DNA of 64,000 nucleotides from Giardia muris (lineage: Eukaryota; Fornicata; Diplomonadida; Hexamitidae): NCBI GenBank assembly GCA_006247105.1, contig CM016928.1, forward strand, positions 1-64,000. The letters are read 5' to 3'. Below are positions 26,877 to 36,898 of this stretch, piece by piece (the stretch's first letter is position 1; each line of letters begins with the position of its first letter). A program made the translations under genes and the position numbers. Below the pieces are notes generated by a model. The model was given only the letters and a program-made list of their open reading frames with translations, did not search any database and was not told the origin of the DNA.

Positions 26877-28122
26877 GTCCTCTCCCCATCTGTCAGCAGG
26901 ACTCTGAGCTCCTGGACGTCTGGTGCGTCCTCCCAGTGGTCCCGTCCCTGAGCCACGGTCTGAAGGGCATGAGGAGTCACAAACCGGGCCCTGCTTGAAG
27001 TCCTTCGTTCGTCAACGATCTGCAGGACAGGTCTCCTCTCGTGGCCAGGAGCACACGTCCACGACCTCTTCCATATCTCCTCGGATGCTCCCGTCCCTCC
27101 AAACTCATACTTGGTGGGCAACGAGGGCAGACAGCACGGCCTTCTTGTCGTCCCCTGCCCCGAGGGAAGGCTCGAAGTGGTCATGATGGGGACTGCTTCT
27201 CGACTTCCGGAGAGGAGTAGTGGACGAGGTGATCCCGACGTCATGCCTCTTCGACTCCTTGAACGAGCCGGGACTGAGAGTTCCCACGAAGGTCACGACC
27301 TCGAGGAGGAGCGGGGAGAGTCGTCTGTAATCCCAGAGCCACGGGCCGAGATGAGTCGACAGGAAGGGATGTCCGTCATCCAGCACAAGGGCCCTGGCCT
27401 CTCGATCCCAAGGACCTTGCAGGCACGGTTCCCAGTGCTCGTCGTGTGGTCCCATCCGAAGAGTTGAGTCATGAGACACCTGTTGATGGAACAGGGGTGA
27501 TGAGGACTGCAGTGTGACGGGAGGTGCCCACAAGGACGCCGTGGAGTGGACGGACGAGCCGTCTCGTGCAGGAATGGGGCCACGGGACAGGCCACCGGTG
27601 TGGAAGGACGGACGGGAGAGGGGAGCAGCAGGTCGTCATCAGGCCGGGCAGTCTGGAAGGACTGAAGGGCTATCGTGGGCACCACTGGTTCTGGACAGCA
27701 GTGATGGCCTCTGGTGCAGGACGGCTCGTTGTCGTCCCAGGCCGTGAGCCCGCCCACATTGGACGACTCCGGCTCCTCGTTGGCAGAGATGGGACGTGTC
27801 CCTCCCCAACGGCCAGGGAGGGAGGACGAGCATAAGTCGGGGGCGTCTCCCTTCTGAGTCTGGATGCGAGTTGCACGTCAGCCAGCTTGGGCCCGCGCCT
27901 CCCCGGAGGGGCCGGGAGACTCTCTGCCCTGCCATTGAGTGGGTGGGGGGCTATAAGGGGAGACTGATGACCAGTGGGAGCTCATCCAGGGACGAGAGCA
28001 CCCCGAGGAGAGCTGTGGACCTCCCGTCCTCGGGGCAGGTAGGTGGTAGTGGTTAGATGCCCAGAGTGTCAGATGGGGGCATCAGTGGAAGGCTGGTGAA
28101 GGTGAATGTTTGATTCTCAAAA
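26877..28122. other. GC-rich stretch without a supported gene
   Basis: About 1.25 kb separates the VSP array from the ankyrin-RING gene. Short frames on both strands show no domain, no CxxC pattern, no ankyrin repeat and mutually inconsistent composition. I see no tRNA or clear repeat. The last 15 bases (28108-28122) belong to the start element of the ankyrin-RING gene. Confidence 0.6.
28108..28122 (+). promoter_or_regulatory. TTGA-N3-TCAAAA start-proximal element
   Basis: A short inverted repeat TTGA-N3-TCAA followed by an A run directly abuts the ATG. The same element precedes the ATGs at 30671 (TTGATAATCAAAAA) and 32936 (TTGATGCTCAAAA). A-rich sequence at the start codon is typical of Giardia initiator-type promoters. 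The inverted repeat looks specific to these ankyrin-family genes. Confidence 0.5.
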
Positions 28123-30318
28123 ATGTCTTTTACAGACTTGATGAGGGCGGCCATGAAAGGCGACTTCGAGGGCGTGAAAAGGAGCCTCAATCAGGTCGGG
28201 AGGAAGGACGAAAATGGCAGAACGGCCCTAATGTTTGCTGCAGCAAGTGGCCATGCAGATTGCATCCCCCTACTCGAGGAGGAGCTTAGGATGCAAGACA
28301 ATAGTGGAATGACAGCTTTGATGAAGGCCGCCTACCATGGCAAGACAGACTGCGTCCGACTCCTCCTTTCAGAGGCCGGGAAGCATACGACAGGGGCATG
28401 GAGTAACTTTTCCCCCGGAGCAACAGCTCTCATGATGGCAGCCCATGAGAACCACCCCGAGATCGTCCAGTTTCTTCTTCCGTATGAACAGGGAATGATT
28501 GATTCCAATGGAAATACAGCTATGTGGTACGCGAACAAGAGGACGTCATGGATGAGCGATAACTATCAAGTCCGTAGGCTCCTCGAGAACGAGGGCTCAG
28601 AACGTGCTTCTCCTCCACCACAAGGACCAGCATTCCTCCAGGTATTTGCAACGGTTGGAGATGTTGAGGGAGTCCAGAAACACTTGGACCGTGTGGGCTA
28701 TCAGAATCTGAATGGCACGACGGCACTGATGATGGCCGCAGAGAAAGGCCATTCCGACTGCATCCCCCTCCTAGAGAAGGAGATCGGGATGCAGAATAAC
28801 TGGGGATGGACTGCATTGATGTGGGGTGCCCTTAATGGCCAAACAGACTGTGCCCGTCTTCTCCTCTCTGAGGCGGGAAGGCAATCGACGGAAAAATGGG
28901 ATGACTTTCCCCCTGGAGCGACCGCTCTCATGATAGCCGTGGCGAAAGGCCACTCTAGATGCATCCCCCTTCTCGAGAAAGAGGTTAGAATGCAGGACAA
29001 CCGGGGATGGACGGCCCTGATGTATGCAGTCCACGGTGGCCACATAGACTGTGCCCGACTCCTCCTCTCCGAGACTGGACTCCAGTCGAGCAAAGGGGCG
29101 AGTGGAATGCCCAAGGGGACCTCTGCCCTGATGCTCGCCGCAGCTCGAGGAAGTACGGACATCGTCGCTCTCCTTGAACCGTACGAGCTCGGCCTTCGTG
29201 ACTCCCAAGGCAACACAGCAGGCCACATTGCACGTGCGAATCCCAGGAACAGCAAGGAACTTATCGCTCTTCTAGAACGGGACTCCCCCGATAACCTGGC
29301 CCTTCGGCTTCTTCCCCCTGCGGTCGACATCACGCCCCTCATCCAGGCCGTCATCGCAGGAGACCGGGAGGCCTTCCATGCCCACCTCGATGAAGCGGGA
29401 AGGAAGGACACGGATGGACGGACGGCACTCATGTACGCCGCAGAGAGGGGCGAGGTGGAGTTCGTCCGTCTTCTCCGAACTCAGGAGCTCCGGATGCAGG
29501 ACCAGGAGGGTCGGATAGCCCTGATGCTCGCCGCACAGCACGGGGAGATCGGATGCGTGAAGCTCCTTCTGGAAGAGGCGGACCTTGAGAACTCCCGGGG
29601 CGAGTCAGCCCTCGATATTGCAGGATCTGTTGGTTCGAAGGCCAGTCACCATACTCGATGTCAGTGTTGTGCCCTCATTCTTCGAGACGACGCGGGAGCA
29701 GGAGTGGGAGTCGGACGTCACCTCTCGGTTGCACAGAGGAAGCTGCTGACAGTGCGAGAAGCACTCAGCACTGCCTTCTCTGGAGATGACGCCCAGCATG
29801 CAGAGAACGCATTCGCCAACATCATTGCTGAGCTGAACTTCCTCAGGCAGCTCACTGAGCAGCAGGACCGAAATACGAACGCTGCGGAGATCGCATCTCT
29901 ACAGCGGCGCCTCGAGGAGAAAGACGCCGAGGTGGCCGCAGAACGGCAGGAGCACGGTCGAAGGATCGCAGAGCTCACCACTCGCCTCCAGGAGAGGACT
30001 GACGAGCTCGAGAAGCGTACCCTGGAGCTCCAGACATCGATCCGAATGCCCCAGCCGATTCTCACGGGAGACGGGTACACCCTCGACGAGCTCGAGTTGC
30101 TCGAGAGGAACCTGACAACCTCACTGAAGACCATCACAACGTCCCGGGCCGTCCTCCAATCGAGTAGCTGCATTGTCTGCCTCAGGAATCCGAAGGACAC
30201 GCTCCTCCAGCCCTGCAACCACCTCTGCGTCTGCTCTGACTGTTCGGGTCAGCTTAAGGGCCAACCGTGCCCGCTCTGCAGGACCCCCATCGACAACACT
30301 GTCAAGGTGCACCTCTAG
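28123..30318 (+). CDS. Ankyrin-repeat protein with coiled coil and C-terminal RING finger
   Basis: A 731-residue protein. Residues ~1-540 hold at least three blocks of ankyrin repeats with the G-x-T-A-L-M-x-A-A signature and recurring CIPLLE and CARLLLSEAG units, as in the Giardia protein 21.1 family. Residues ~570-645 form a coiled coil (LQRRLEEKDAEVAAERQE, LTTRLQERTDELEKRTLE). Residues 683-719 are a C3HC4-type RING: C683-x2-C686, C698-x-H700, C704-x2-C707, C716-x2-C719, followed by a short hydrophilic tail. A RING of this type usually marks an E3 ubiquitin ligase, with the ankyrin part as substrate binder; that role is inferred. No signal peptide or membrane segment is present. The ATG is backed by the shared TTGA-N3-TCAAAA element. 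Conceptual frame is intact. Confidence 0.85.
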   Translation: MSFTDLMRAAMKGDFEGVKRSLNQVGRKDENGRTALMFAAASGHADCIPLLEEELRMQDNSGMTALMKAAYHGKTDCVRLLLSEAGKHTTGAWSNFSPGATALMMAAHENHPEIVQFLLPYEQGMIDSNGNTAMWYANKRTSWMSDNYQVRRLLENEGSERASPPPQGPAFLQVFATVGDVEGVQKHLDRVGYQNLNGTTALMMAAEKGHSDCIPLLEKEIGMQNNWGWTALMWGALNGQTDCARLLLSEAGRQSTEKWDDFPPGATALMIAVAKGHSRCIPLLEKEVRMQDNRGWTALMYAVHGGHIDCARLLLSETGLQSSKGASGMPKGTSALMLAAARGSTDIVALLEPYELGLRDSQGNTAGHIARANPRNSKELIALLERDSPDNLALRLLPPAVDITPLIQAVIAGDREAFHAHLDEAGRKDTDGRTALMYAAERGEVEFVRLLRTQELRMQDQEGRIALMLAAQHGEIGCVKLLLEEADLENSRGESALDIAGSVGSKASHHTRCQCCALILRDDAGAGVGVGRHLSVAQRKLLTVREALSTAFSGDDAQHAENAFANIIAELNFLRQLTEQQDRNTNAAEIASLQRRLEEKDAEVAAERQEHGRRIAELTTRLQERTDELEKRTLELQTSIRMPQPILTGDGYTLDELELLERNLTTSLKTITTSRAVLQSSSCIVCLRNPKDTLLQPCNHLCVCSDCSGQLKGQPCPLCRTPIDNTVKVHL

Positions 30319-30670
30319 GACTCTCATATCTTACATCCACCGTCTTCGACATCAACGAAGTGCGTGGAGTGCCTGGCTGGACACTCTCAACTCTCCGAGG
30401 GTGGAGACCCAAGGGCTTCAACGAGTAGGCCTGGAGAGGGTCTCCAAGAGAGGGAGTCCTTCCCATCAGTCCGGTGGATGAGCACAGGACGGGAAGTGGA
30501 GTTAGAGACCCCTCTCCTCGTTCTCTGGAGAGGGGCGGAGGATCCTACACAGTCACTCCTCATCCCCTAAGGGGCCCGGAGGTGACAGGTGGGCCAGGCC
30601 TTCTCTCTCCCATTGGCGTCGGGGTCCGGAGCTGAGAGGAATAAAGAGATTGACGCTTGATAATCAAAAA
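30319..30670. other. Intergenic stretch, 3' half duplicated upstream of the NEK gene
   Basis: No gene is supported. From about 30576 it matches 32840-32935 (GGGCCAGGCCTT, CTCCCATTGG, GTCGGGGTCCGG) and ends in the TTGATAATCAAAAA start element. The match shows that the two downstream genes were copied with their upstream sequence. Confidence 0.65.
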
Positions 30671-32292
30671 ATGCCTCCCACTGAATTGATGGAGGCGGTA
30701 AAGAAGGGGGACTTCAAGGCCGTGAGAGCCAATCTTAGTGAGGTCGGGAAGAAGGATGAATATGGTGAGACGGCCCTGATGTTTGCCGCAATTAATGGCC
30801 ACGCTTATTGCATCCCTCTCTTAGAGAAGGAGATCGGGATGCAGAACAAAAGGGGTGGACCGCATTGATGTGGACTGCCCTTTATGGTCAAACAGACTGT
30901 GTCCGCCTCCTCCTCTCTGAAGCAGGAAAGCAAACGACAGAGGAGTGGAATAACTTTCCCCCCGGAACGACCGCTCTCATCCTCGCGGTCCACCAGAATC
31001 ACTTTGAGGTCGTCAAGCTCCTCCTCCCCTACGAACAGGGAATGAAAGATTCCGAAGGCCATACTGCTCAGTGGTACGCGCACAATAGTTCAAAGGAGGA
31101 TGACTCCATTCATGTTCGTGAGCTCCTCAAGAATGAGGGGACAGAACGTATTCCTCCTCCACTGGATCTCTTTGGAGCGCTCAAGTTCCTGGAGCGAGTT
31201 GATAAGATCACTAACGAGAACACTTCTCTCAAACAACAGCTCGATAATTCCATTGAGGAGTCCAAGAGGCATGCGGAGATGAACGAGGACCTTCGAAAGG
31301 CCTCTGACCAGAATCGAGCCCTCATCAACGCCCTCACCACCGAGAAGGCGACTCTTCAGGAGCAGCTCTCTAAGACCACTGAGGACCTTAAGAGAGCACT
31401 CGCAGACCAGAAGGCCCAGAACCTCGTCCTCGAGAAGGAGAACGCCAACCGCCAGGCCCGTATCGAAGAGCTCGTTGCTGAGAAGACGTCTCTCCAGGAG
31501 CAACTCGCATCATCCAAGAAGGCTCAAGATGGGGCAGAAGGGGAACTAGCCCAGATGAATCAAGAGATCGACCTCCTCAGGCAGCAACTCCAGAAGGCCA
31601 GTGAAGAGGCCAAGAAGGCCCAAGAGGTCGACCAACTGAATGCTGAGATCATTGGACTTCGTGGAGACGTGAAAGATCGAGAGGAAGAAATCAGGGATCT
31701 ACAGGCACAATTGGAGAAGTCTCTGAACCTTCGGGCGCAACTGGAAGCGTCTCAGAACACCAATAAGAAGAAGCAGAGAGAGTTAGATGATTATATTGCA
31801 GCTCTACGCCTTGAGAATGAGGAACTGCGTCGTGAATACAACAGAATGGAAACGAAGAATGTTCGAGAAGCTGAAGCAAGTAGAAACAAGGGGAGGAAAG
31901 AGATCAAGCAACTGAACGCAGTCATAGCAAGCATGCGGGCTGGAATTGGTGAAAAGAGCAAACGCATTCGAGAGCTGGAAGAGTCCCTGAAAGAAAAGGA
32001 GAGGTATAGAAGTCAAGAAAGCGGGCTTAACATAGGAATGAGCAACAGTATCGCTCCAGACTCCAATATTTCCCAAGTGATGAACAGTAAGGAGTGCGCA
32101 GACCTGAATGAAGACAAGGGGGGCTTAATAGCATCAGAAGCGCCCGCAACGAGTGGACATATGAGCTACACGGGAGAACCTGATCCAGAGATCGAGAGGC
32201 TAGCTTTTCAAGCCAGGAAGTACTTCTTTTGTGATAGGCTACAAAAAGTTATATGGCTATTCGTTCCTTTAATAACGATGTTTTTTAATTGA
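30671..32292 (+). CDS. Ankyrin/coiled-coil protein with hydrophobic C-terminal tail, one frameshift
   Basis: The ATG at 30671 opens M-P-P-T-E-L-M-E-A-V-K-K-G-D-F, with two ankyrin repeats. The frame then breaks in AAAAGGGG near 30850-30856: the first frame stops at 30868, and the continuation is open in another frame to 32292 (ORF from 30808). The expected motif G-W-T-A-L-M reads correctly only after the shift, so one base is missing from the G run. After the ankyrin part comes a long coiled coil (~30 kDa). The last ~17 residues (V-I-W-L-F-V-P-L-I-T-M-F-F-N) are a strong hydrophobic tail right at the C-terminus, as in tail-anchored proteins. The 3' third is richer in A/T than the rest. Possible membrane tether; function unknown. 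The frameshift may be real or a homopolymer error. Confidence 0.7.
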
Positions 32293-32935
32293 CGGTCATG
32301 GCCTACAATTACCCATGGCTCCGACCACAACTCTACCAGTTTTTCAGCATAGTTATGCTCTTGGCTAAACTTATCAATTGACCTGCTTCAGAATAAGGGC
32401 CAGAGCGGTTGAAAGACTAAGAAATAGACAAGAAGAAGAACGAGATGACTCCGCCCTTCCAACTCTCCGAACTCGACACAGCACAAGAGGGCGTCCCCAC
32501 AGCCCCTTCTCGACCGTTGCGTCTTGCACGCTCGACCGAGGAGCAGACCTTTCGTCAGGGCATGCTCCTTGCAGTCTGTGTGGGGGCGAAGGAACACCAC
32601 TCCGACTGTTCCGTCTGGCCCCTCACCCCGGACTCCAGCCAGAGATCTAGAGAGTGTACTGGGAAGGAGGATGAGTCCAGTCCCCTGAGCCGGGAGGCCT
32701 CCCTCAGATCCCATTCCTTCGTGGTCGAGGACCATCCAGTCGGCCCTCCGGCATCCTGCCCCACAGGTCAAGGGGGACAGATGGCTGTCCTCTGAGACGT
32801 TCCGGAGGCCGCTGCTCGAGAGAAGGGCCTCATCGAGGGCCTGGAGGTGATGACTGGGCCAGGCCTTTTGCACTCCCATTGGGGTCGGGGTCCGGGGCTG
32901 GGAGAAATGGGGAGGTCGATGCTTGATGCTCAAAA
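32293..32935. other. Intergenic stretch, 3' end repeats 30576-30670
   Basis: No gene is supported. The distal part (from about 32840) matches the sequence upstream of the 30671 gene, including GGGCCAGGCCTT and the TTGATGCTCAAAA element. The proximal part shows no recognisable feature. Confidence 0.6.
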
Positions 32936-33990
32936 ATGTTCCCCACTGAGTTGATGGAGGCAGTCAGGAAAGGGGACCCAGAGGGGTGAAAAGGAATCTC
33001 CATGATGCTAGGAAACATGATGAAGATGGTTGGACGGCCCTGATGCATGCAGTGGGAGGAGGACACGAGGAGTGCGTCGGTCTCCTCCTTCTGGAGAGGG
33101 ACATGAAGGACGGGGAGGGCAGGACGGCAGAGGACGTCGCCAACGGCCTTCCCGACGGGGAGAGGAGGAGGATCACGCCTCTCCTCAGAAAGAAGGTCCA
33201 GCTCCCCGACCTTCCCGATGAGCTCTCGTCCTTCCAGCTTACGGGGAGGCTCGGAAGGGGGGCCTTCGGGACCGTCTTCTCCGCCTGGTCCGAGGATCAC
33301 GGGAACTGCGCCCTGAAGGTCGTCGAGTACGAGGAGATGGAGAGGACGATCGTCGACTCCCTCCGAAGGGAGATGGGGACCATCCCCTCCCTCAAGCACC
33401 CCCACGTCCTCCGCTACCACCGGGTGCACGACGACCCGGACAACGGGACCGCCTACCTCGTGATGGAGTGGTGCTCCGGGACGCTCCTCGATGAGGTCCG
33501 GGGGCGCGGGGAGAGGAGAGAGCCCTTCAGGGACGATGAGGTGTGGAGATGCCTTCGGGAGATGGCGAGCGGTCTTGCCTACCTCCACGAGAGGGGGCTC
33601 GTCCATAGAGACCTGAAGCCGGGGAACGTCCTCCTCTCTTCTGACGGTCGGTGCGTCTTGGGAGACTTCGGACTTGCAAGAGCACTCGGGGACTCGTCTC
33701 GGATGAGTACGCTTGTAGGAACCTTTGGATACATGGCCCCCGAGATTCACCAAGGGGAGAACTACGACAAGTCCGTCGACGTCTGGGCCCTGGGAGTGAT
33801 GGGATATGAGATGTGCACCCACGCCCTTCCGTTCGAGAACGTAGCAGCTGTCCTCAACGAGACGTCCGCTCCTTCTCTCGAGGGTCGTCCCTCAGACCTT
33901 GCTGATCTCATCTCTCGGATGCTCTCGAAGGACCCCAAAGACCGTCCGACAGCACGGGAGGTCCTCGAGGAGGCGGTGAGGCACCAGTGA
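32936..33990 (+). CDS. Ankyrin-NEK protein kinase, catalytic motifs complete, 5' frameshift
   Basis: ATG 32936 gives M-F-P-T-E-L-M-E-A-V-R-K-G-D-P-E-G, then TGA at 32987. The sister gene at 30671 indicates that one G is missing from GGGG at 32983-32986. The rest is open from 32986 (334 residues). In that numbering residues ~10-60 are one or two ankyrin repeats. The kinase follows: glycine loop GRGAFG 90-95, Lys111, HRDLKPGN 207-214, DFG 227-229, APE 251-253, with the C-lobe to ~330. All catalytic residues are present, unlike many Giardia NEK-family members, which are predicted pseudokinases. NEK assignment rests on Giardia's expanded ankyrin-linked NEK family and general similarity. If the frameshift is real, translation would need the GTG at 32986. 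Confidence 0.75.
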
Positions 33991-34856
33991 CGAGTGCTGG
34001 GGATCATGCTCCATCAGGGCGGACAGACGAAGGACGTGTGAACAGCTGAGGAGGAGCACCCTCGTCCCATGCCCCCACTGGGAGAGGGAAGGGGTTGTGG
34101 GCGTCCAGTCCTCTGAGGAAGAGTCCTCAGGGAGTCCGGGAGGCTTCCCCTGGGGGTCGATCACACCTCCCGCTTGACGGCCGGCACTGGGAGGGAGCCA
34201 GCAGACAGGGACGTCCGCTCCTTGGCTCGGTGGGGGGTGTCCCAGCCAGAGAGGTGGCGGGAGATGCCTCCAGTCGACCGGGGGCTGGAGGCTCTTTCGA
34301 CGGGGAGGCCGATGTGCTTGGAGCCCTTCGGTCATCCTCCTCAGAGAAGGGAGAGGGGAAGACTCGCTCCGGGCTGTCCGAGGGAGGGGATGGTGGGGGC
34401 TCGTCCACGTTGGTGATAGCAGTCTGTCCGATCGGCCCCTCCCCGAGCAGCTGGTGGGCTCAGGCCGGGGAGCTGTGTGGTTATCCCGCTCTCCTGAGGT
34501 GTCCAGGAACAACCAGAACGGACCGGGACGTCCTGGAGAGCAGGCCCGAACCACGAGCATCGATCTGGCCCTCGCCTGTCAAGGAACGACGCACCATCCT
34601 TTCGGAGAGCCCCGGTGGGACGCACGTCTGACGCCGTTCCTCATCGGCTGGAAGCCGGGGGAGCCATGACCACTCGGAAGGACTACCTCTGTCTGCCATG
34701 CGTGATGTGGATATTCCTCAGCTCTCACCACGGACTGGTGATCGTATGGCCCGGAGATGCAGTCCCTCGTGAGGGTACGGGGGTGGTCGCTGTAACACTA
34801 ACGTGGCTAGTCACTAGTAGTCACCGCTCACGTCCCCACGATAGACTGGCGAGGTC
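33991..34856. other. GC-rich stretch between two convergent NEK genes, no gene seen
   Basis: Short overlapping frames on both strands lack domains, repeats or consistent coding character. No ankyrin or kinase remnant is readable in any frame that I checked. Confidence 0.55.
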
Positions 34857-35873
34857 CTATTCCTTTCGACCTAGGATCTCTTCAATTGCTGGTATATTCT
34901 CACGACGTCGAACCTTCCCTTGGCCCTCGAGGTCGAGGATTTCGCGGATCCGTTCCCCGTTCTTCGCTGCCTTCTGAGCATACCAATAGGCGTTGTGGTC
35001 ATTCGCGTCCTTCCCACAGCACTCATACGGCCAGAGAAGTTCGACGATGTCTGCGTGTCCAGCCTGTGCCGCGAGCATCATGACCGTCCCTTTCTCAGCG
35101 AGATCCGAAGCGGGTCGTGTTGTCCGTATCCACGCCTCGGGGAGGAGAATCTGGACACATTCGAGATGGCCCGCTTGAGCCGCAAACATCAGGGCCGTCC
35201 AGCCGTTCTCGTCCTGCCTTCTGCGTTCGTGGACATACCTTCTGAGCAGGTCGAGGTTCCGGTCCATCGCCGCACACATGAGCATCGTCGTTCTCCCTTC
35301 TTCGGGACGGTATGCTTCCTCGAACTGCTCCGCCATCCTCGACCATCCCTTCGCAACGGCAAGTCTGCAGGCCTCGGCCTCCTGTTCGGGAGACAGTTCG
35401 AGACCGTCCTCGAAGAGTGACATGGCCTCCTCGTAAGCTTCACGGCCCCGAGGGCGGAGAGCCTTCATAAAGCGGTCCTCACTCCTCCCTTGGGGAGGAT
35501 GGGGATCGGATCCCCGTGGCACCGACCTCAGGCACTCCTGAATCGAAGGACGGCTCTCGGGAGACAACGAGAGCATCCTGGCAACGAGGTCGGTGAGACT
35601 TCCAGGCCTCCCTCCGATGCGGGGGACGGCTCCGGATGAGATCTCATCAACGCTCTTGAATGGAGGCACTCCAGCACACATCTCGTAGACGATGGCTCCG
35701 AGCGTCCAGACGTCAGCGACAGGATCGTGCGGAGAGCCCCTTTGGATCTCGGGAGCCAGGTAGAGAGGAGCGTCCAGTGGCTGGGCGAGCTCGAAGGGTG
35801 CGAGGACACAATCCCTGTCCTTTCTTCCATGTTTAGCAGCTCTATGGAGGTGCGGTTGATGGCGGGGGGGCCA
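34857..35873 (-). pseudogene. NEK-ankyrin gene, 5'-truncated, catalytic residues lost
   Basis: The open frame begins behind a TAA at 35874-35876 in what should be the catalytic loop and has no N-lobe at all. The HRD position reads H-R-A, and the DFG position reads A-P-F inside DCVLAPFELAQP. The APE motif (Y-L-A-P-E-I) and the C-lobe (VADVWTLGAIVYEM) are preserved. The first in-frame ATG is 35681 (MCAGVPPF), already in the C-lobe. Residues after the kinase carry ankyrin repeats (GRTTMLMCAA, GWTALMFAAQAGHLECVQILL). Upstream only ~150 bp remains before DPH5, so the 5' half was deleted. It could still make an ankyrin protein from ATG 35681. Confidence 0.75.
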
Positions 35874-36023
35874 TTAGGCTTTGTAACATAATGATGAGTT
35901 CAATGATTTATCCGTGCTTTTTTCCGGGTATGTACCGGCCATCTGGAACGTTTGAGGCGCTATCTGGCTCCGCGATAGCTTGAGAGCCACTCGTGTGATA
36001 AGTTCACTACCAAATGATTCGAA

Positions 36024-36893
36024 ATGCTGATCCTCGTGGGACTTGGACTGACTCCCGAGAGCATCTCGGTTGGTGCACTCCGAGCGGTCCAGGCTTGTGA
36101 TACGGTATTCCTTGATGCGTACACGAGCATTCTCGTCAGCTATGACGATATGAAGCACCTTGTTGAGGAGGTGCTACAGCGCACGGATGTAGTCCAATGT
36201 GACCGTCGTGCGGTTGAGCAAGGGGAGGATGACATCATTGATGCTGCGCGGCATGGGAAGGCGGCCTTTCTCGTCGCGGGGGATGTCTTCTGTGCCACAA
36301 CCCACACCAATCTGTTCACACGAGCTTGCGATGAGGGGATTGAGGTTGCGGTTTACCACAACGCAAGCATCATCAGTGCCATTTCCTGCACGGGGCTTGA
36401 CATATATCGCTTTGGAAGGGTTGTCACGGTGCCCCTCTTTACGGAGTCCTGGCGTCCGGCATCTTTCCTTCTACAAGCGGAGGATAATTACCGTCTCGAT
36501 CTCCATACGCTTACCCTCCTGCAAATGAGCACACGGGAACTCGACATTCCAAAGCTTGTCACCACAAACATCGAGGTTTATAATGACCCATACTACCTCT
36601 ATCCTGGCACCGCGGCCCGCCAAATCCTGGAGCTACTTCAGGAGGGAGAGGGCTCGGGGGTCTTCGGGCCGAAGTCCCTCATCGTTATATGTTGTCGTGT
36701 CGGGACACCTACGCAGCGGCTCTTCATGATGACGCTCGAAGACTGCGCCTCGACACCGGATGACACATTCGGAGCTCCGATGTTCTCGCTTGTGTTTATC
36801 GGACAACACGTATCGGAACCAGAATTCGACATGCTCAAGCATGCGGAAGCCACAGAATCGACGCTCCAACTCCTTCGAGGCATCATGCTCTAG
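36024..36893 (+). CDS. DPH5: Diphthine methyl ester synthase (diphthamide synthesis, DPH5)
   Basis: A 289-residue protein of the usual family length. It has the N-terminal M-L-I-L-V-G-L-G-L of this SAM-dependent methyltransferase fold, G-D-V-F-C-A-T-T-H-T at residues 86-95 (equivalent of GDPFGATTH), and the H-N-A-S-I-I-S-A-I motif at 112-120. DPH5 methylates the modified histidine of elongation factor 2 on the way to diphthamide in the cytosol. The ATG follows GATTCGAA. The stop TAG overlaps an AGTAAAT polyadenylation signal, and the convergent SRP68 gene ends 4 bp away. It marks the left end of the compact core region. Confidence 0.92.
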   Translation: MLILVGLGLTPESISVGALRAVQACDTVFLDAYTSILVSYDDMKHLVEEVLQRTDVVQCDRRAVEQGEDDIIDAARHGKAAFLVAGDVFCATTHTNLFTRACDEGIEVAVYHNASIISAISCTGLDIYRFGRVVTVPLFTESWRPASFLLQAEDNYRLDLHTLTLLQMSTRELDIPKLVTTNIEVYNDPYYLYPGTAARQILELLQEGEGSGVFGPKSLIVICCRVGTPTQRLFMMTLEDCASTPDDTFGAPMFSLVFIGQHVSEPEFDMLKHAEATESTLQLLRGIML

Positions 36894-36898
36894 TAAAT
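36892..36898 (+). terminator. AGTAAAT polyadenylation signal at the DPH5 stop
   Basis: The last two bases of the TAG stop start AGTAAAT, which matches AGTRAAY. The next gene's stop on the other strand shares the same few bases. Confidence 0.65.

Noticed and set aside
26877..28122. Degenerate VSP or ankyrin gene in the gene-poor stretch
   Set aside because: No CxxC series or ankyrin signature could be read in any frame.
35874..36158. Minus-strand frame of 94 codons over the start of DPH5
   Set aside because: It overlaps the well-supported DPH5 N-terminus, has no domain and sits in a normal intergenic A/T-rich start region.
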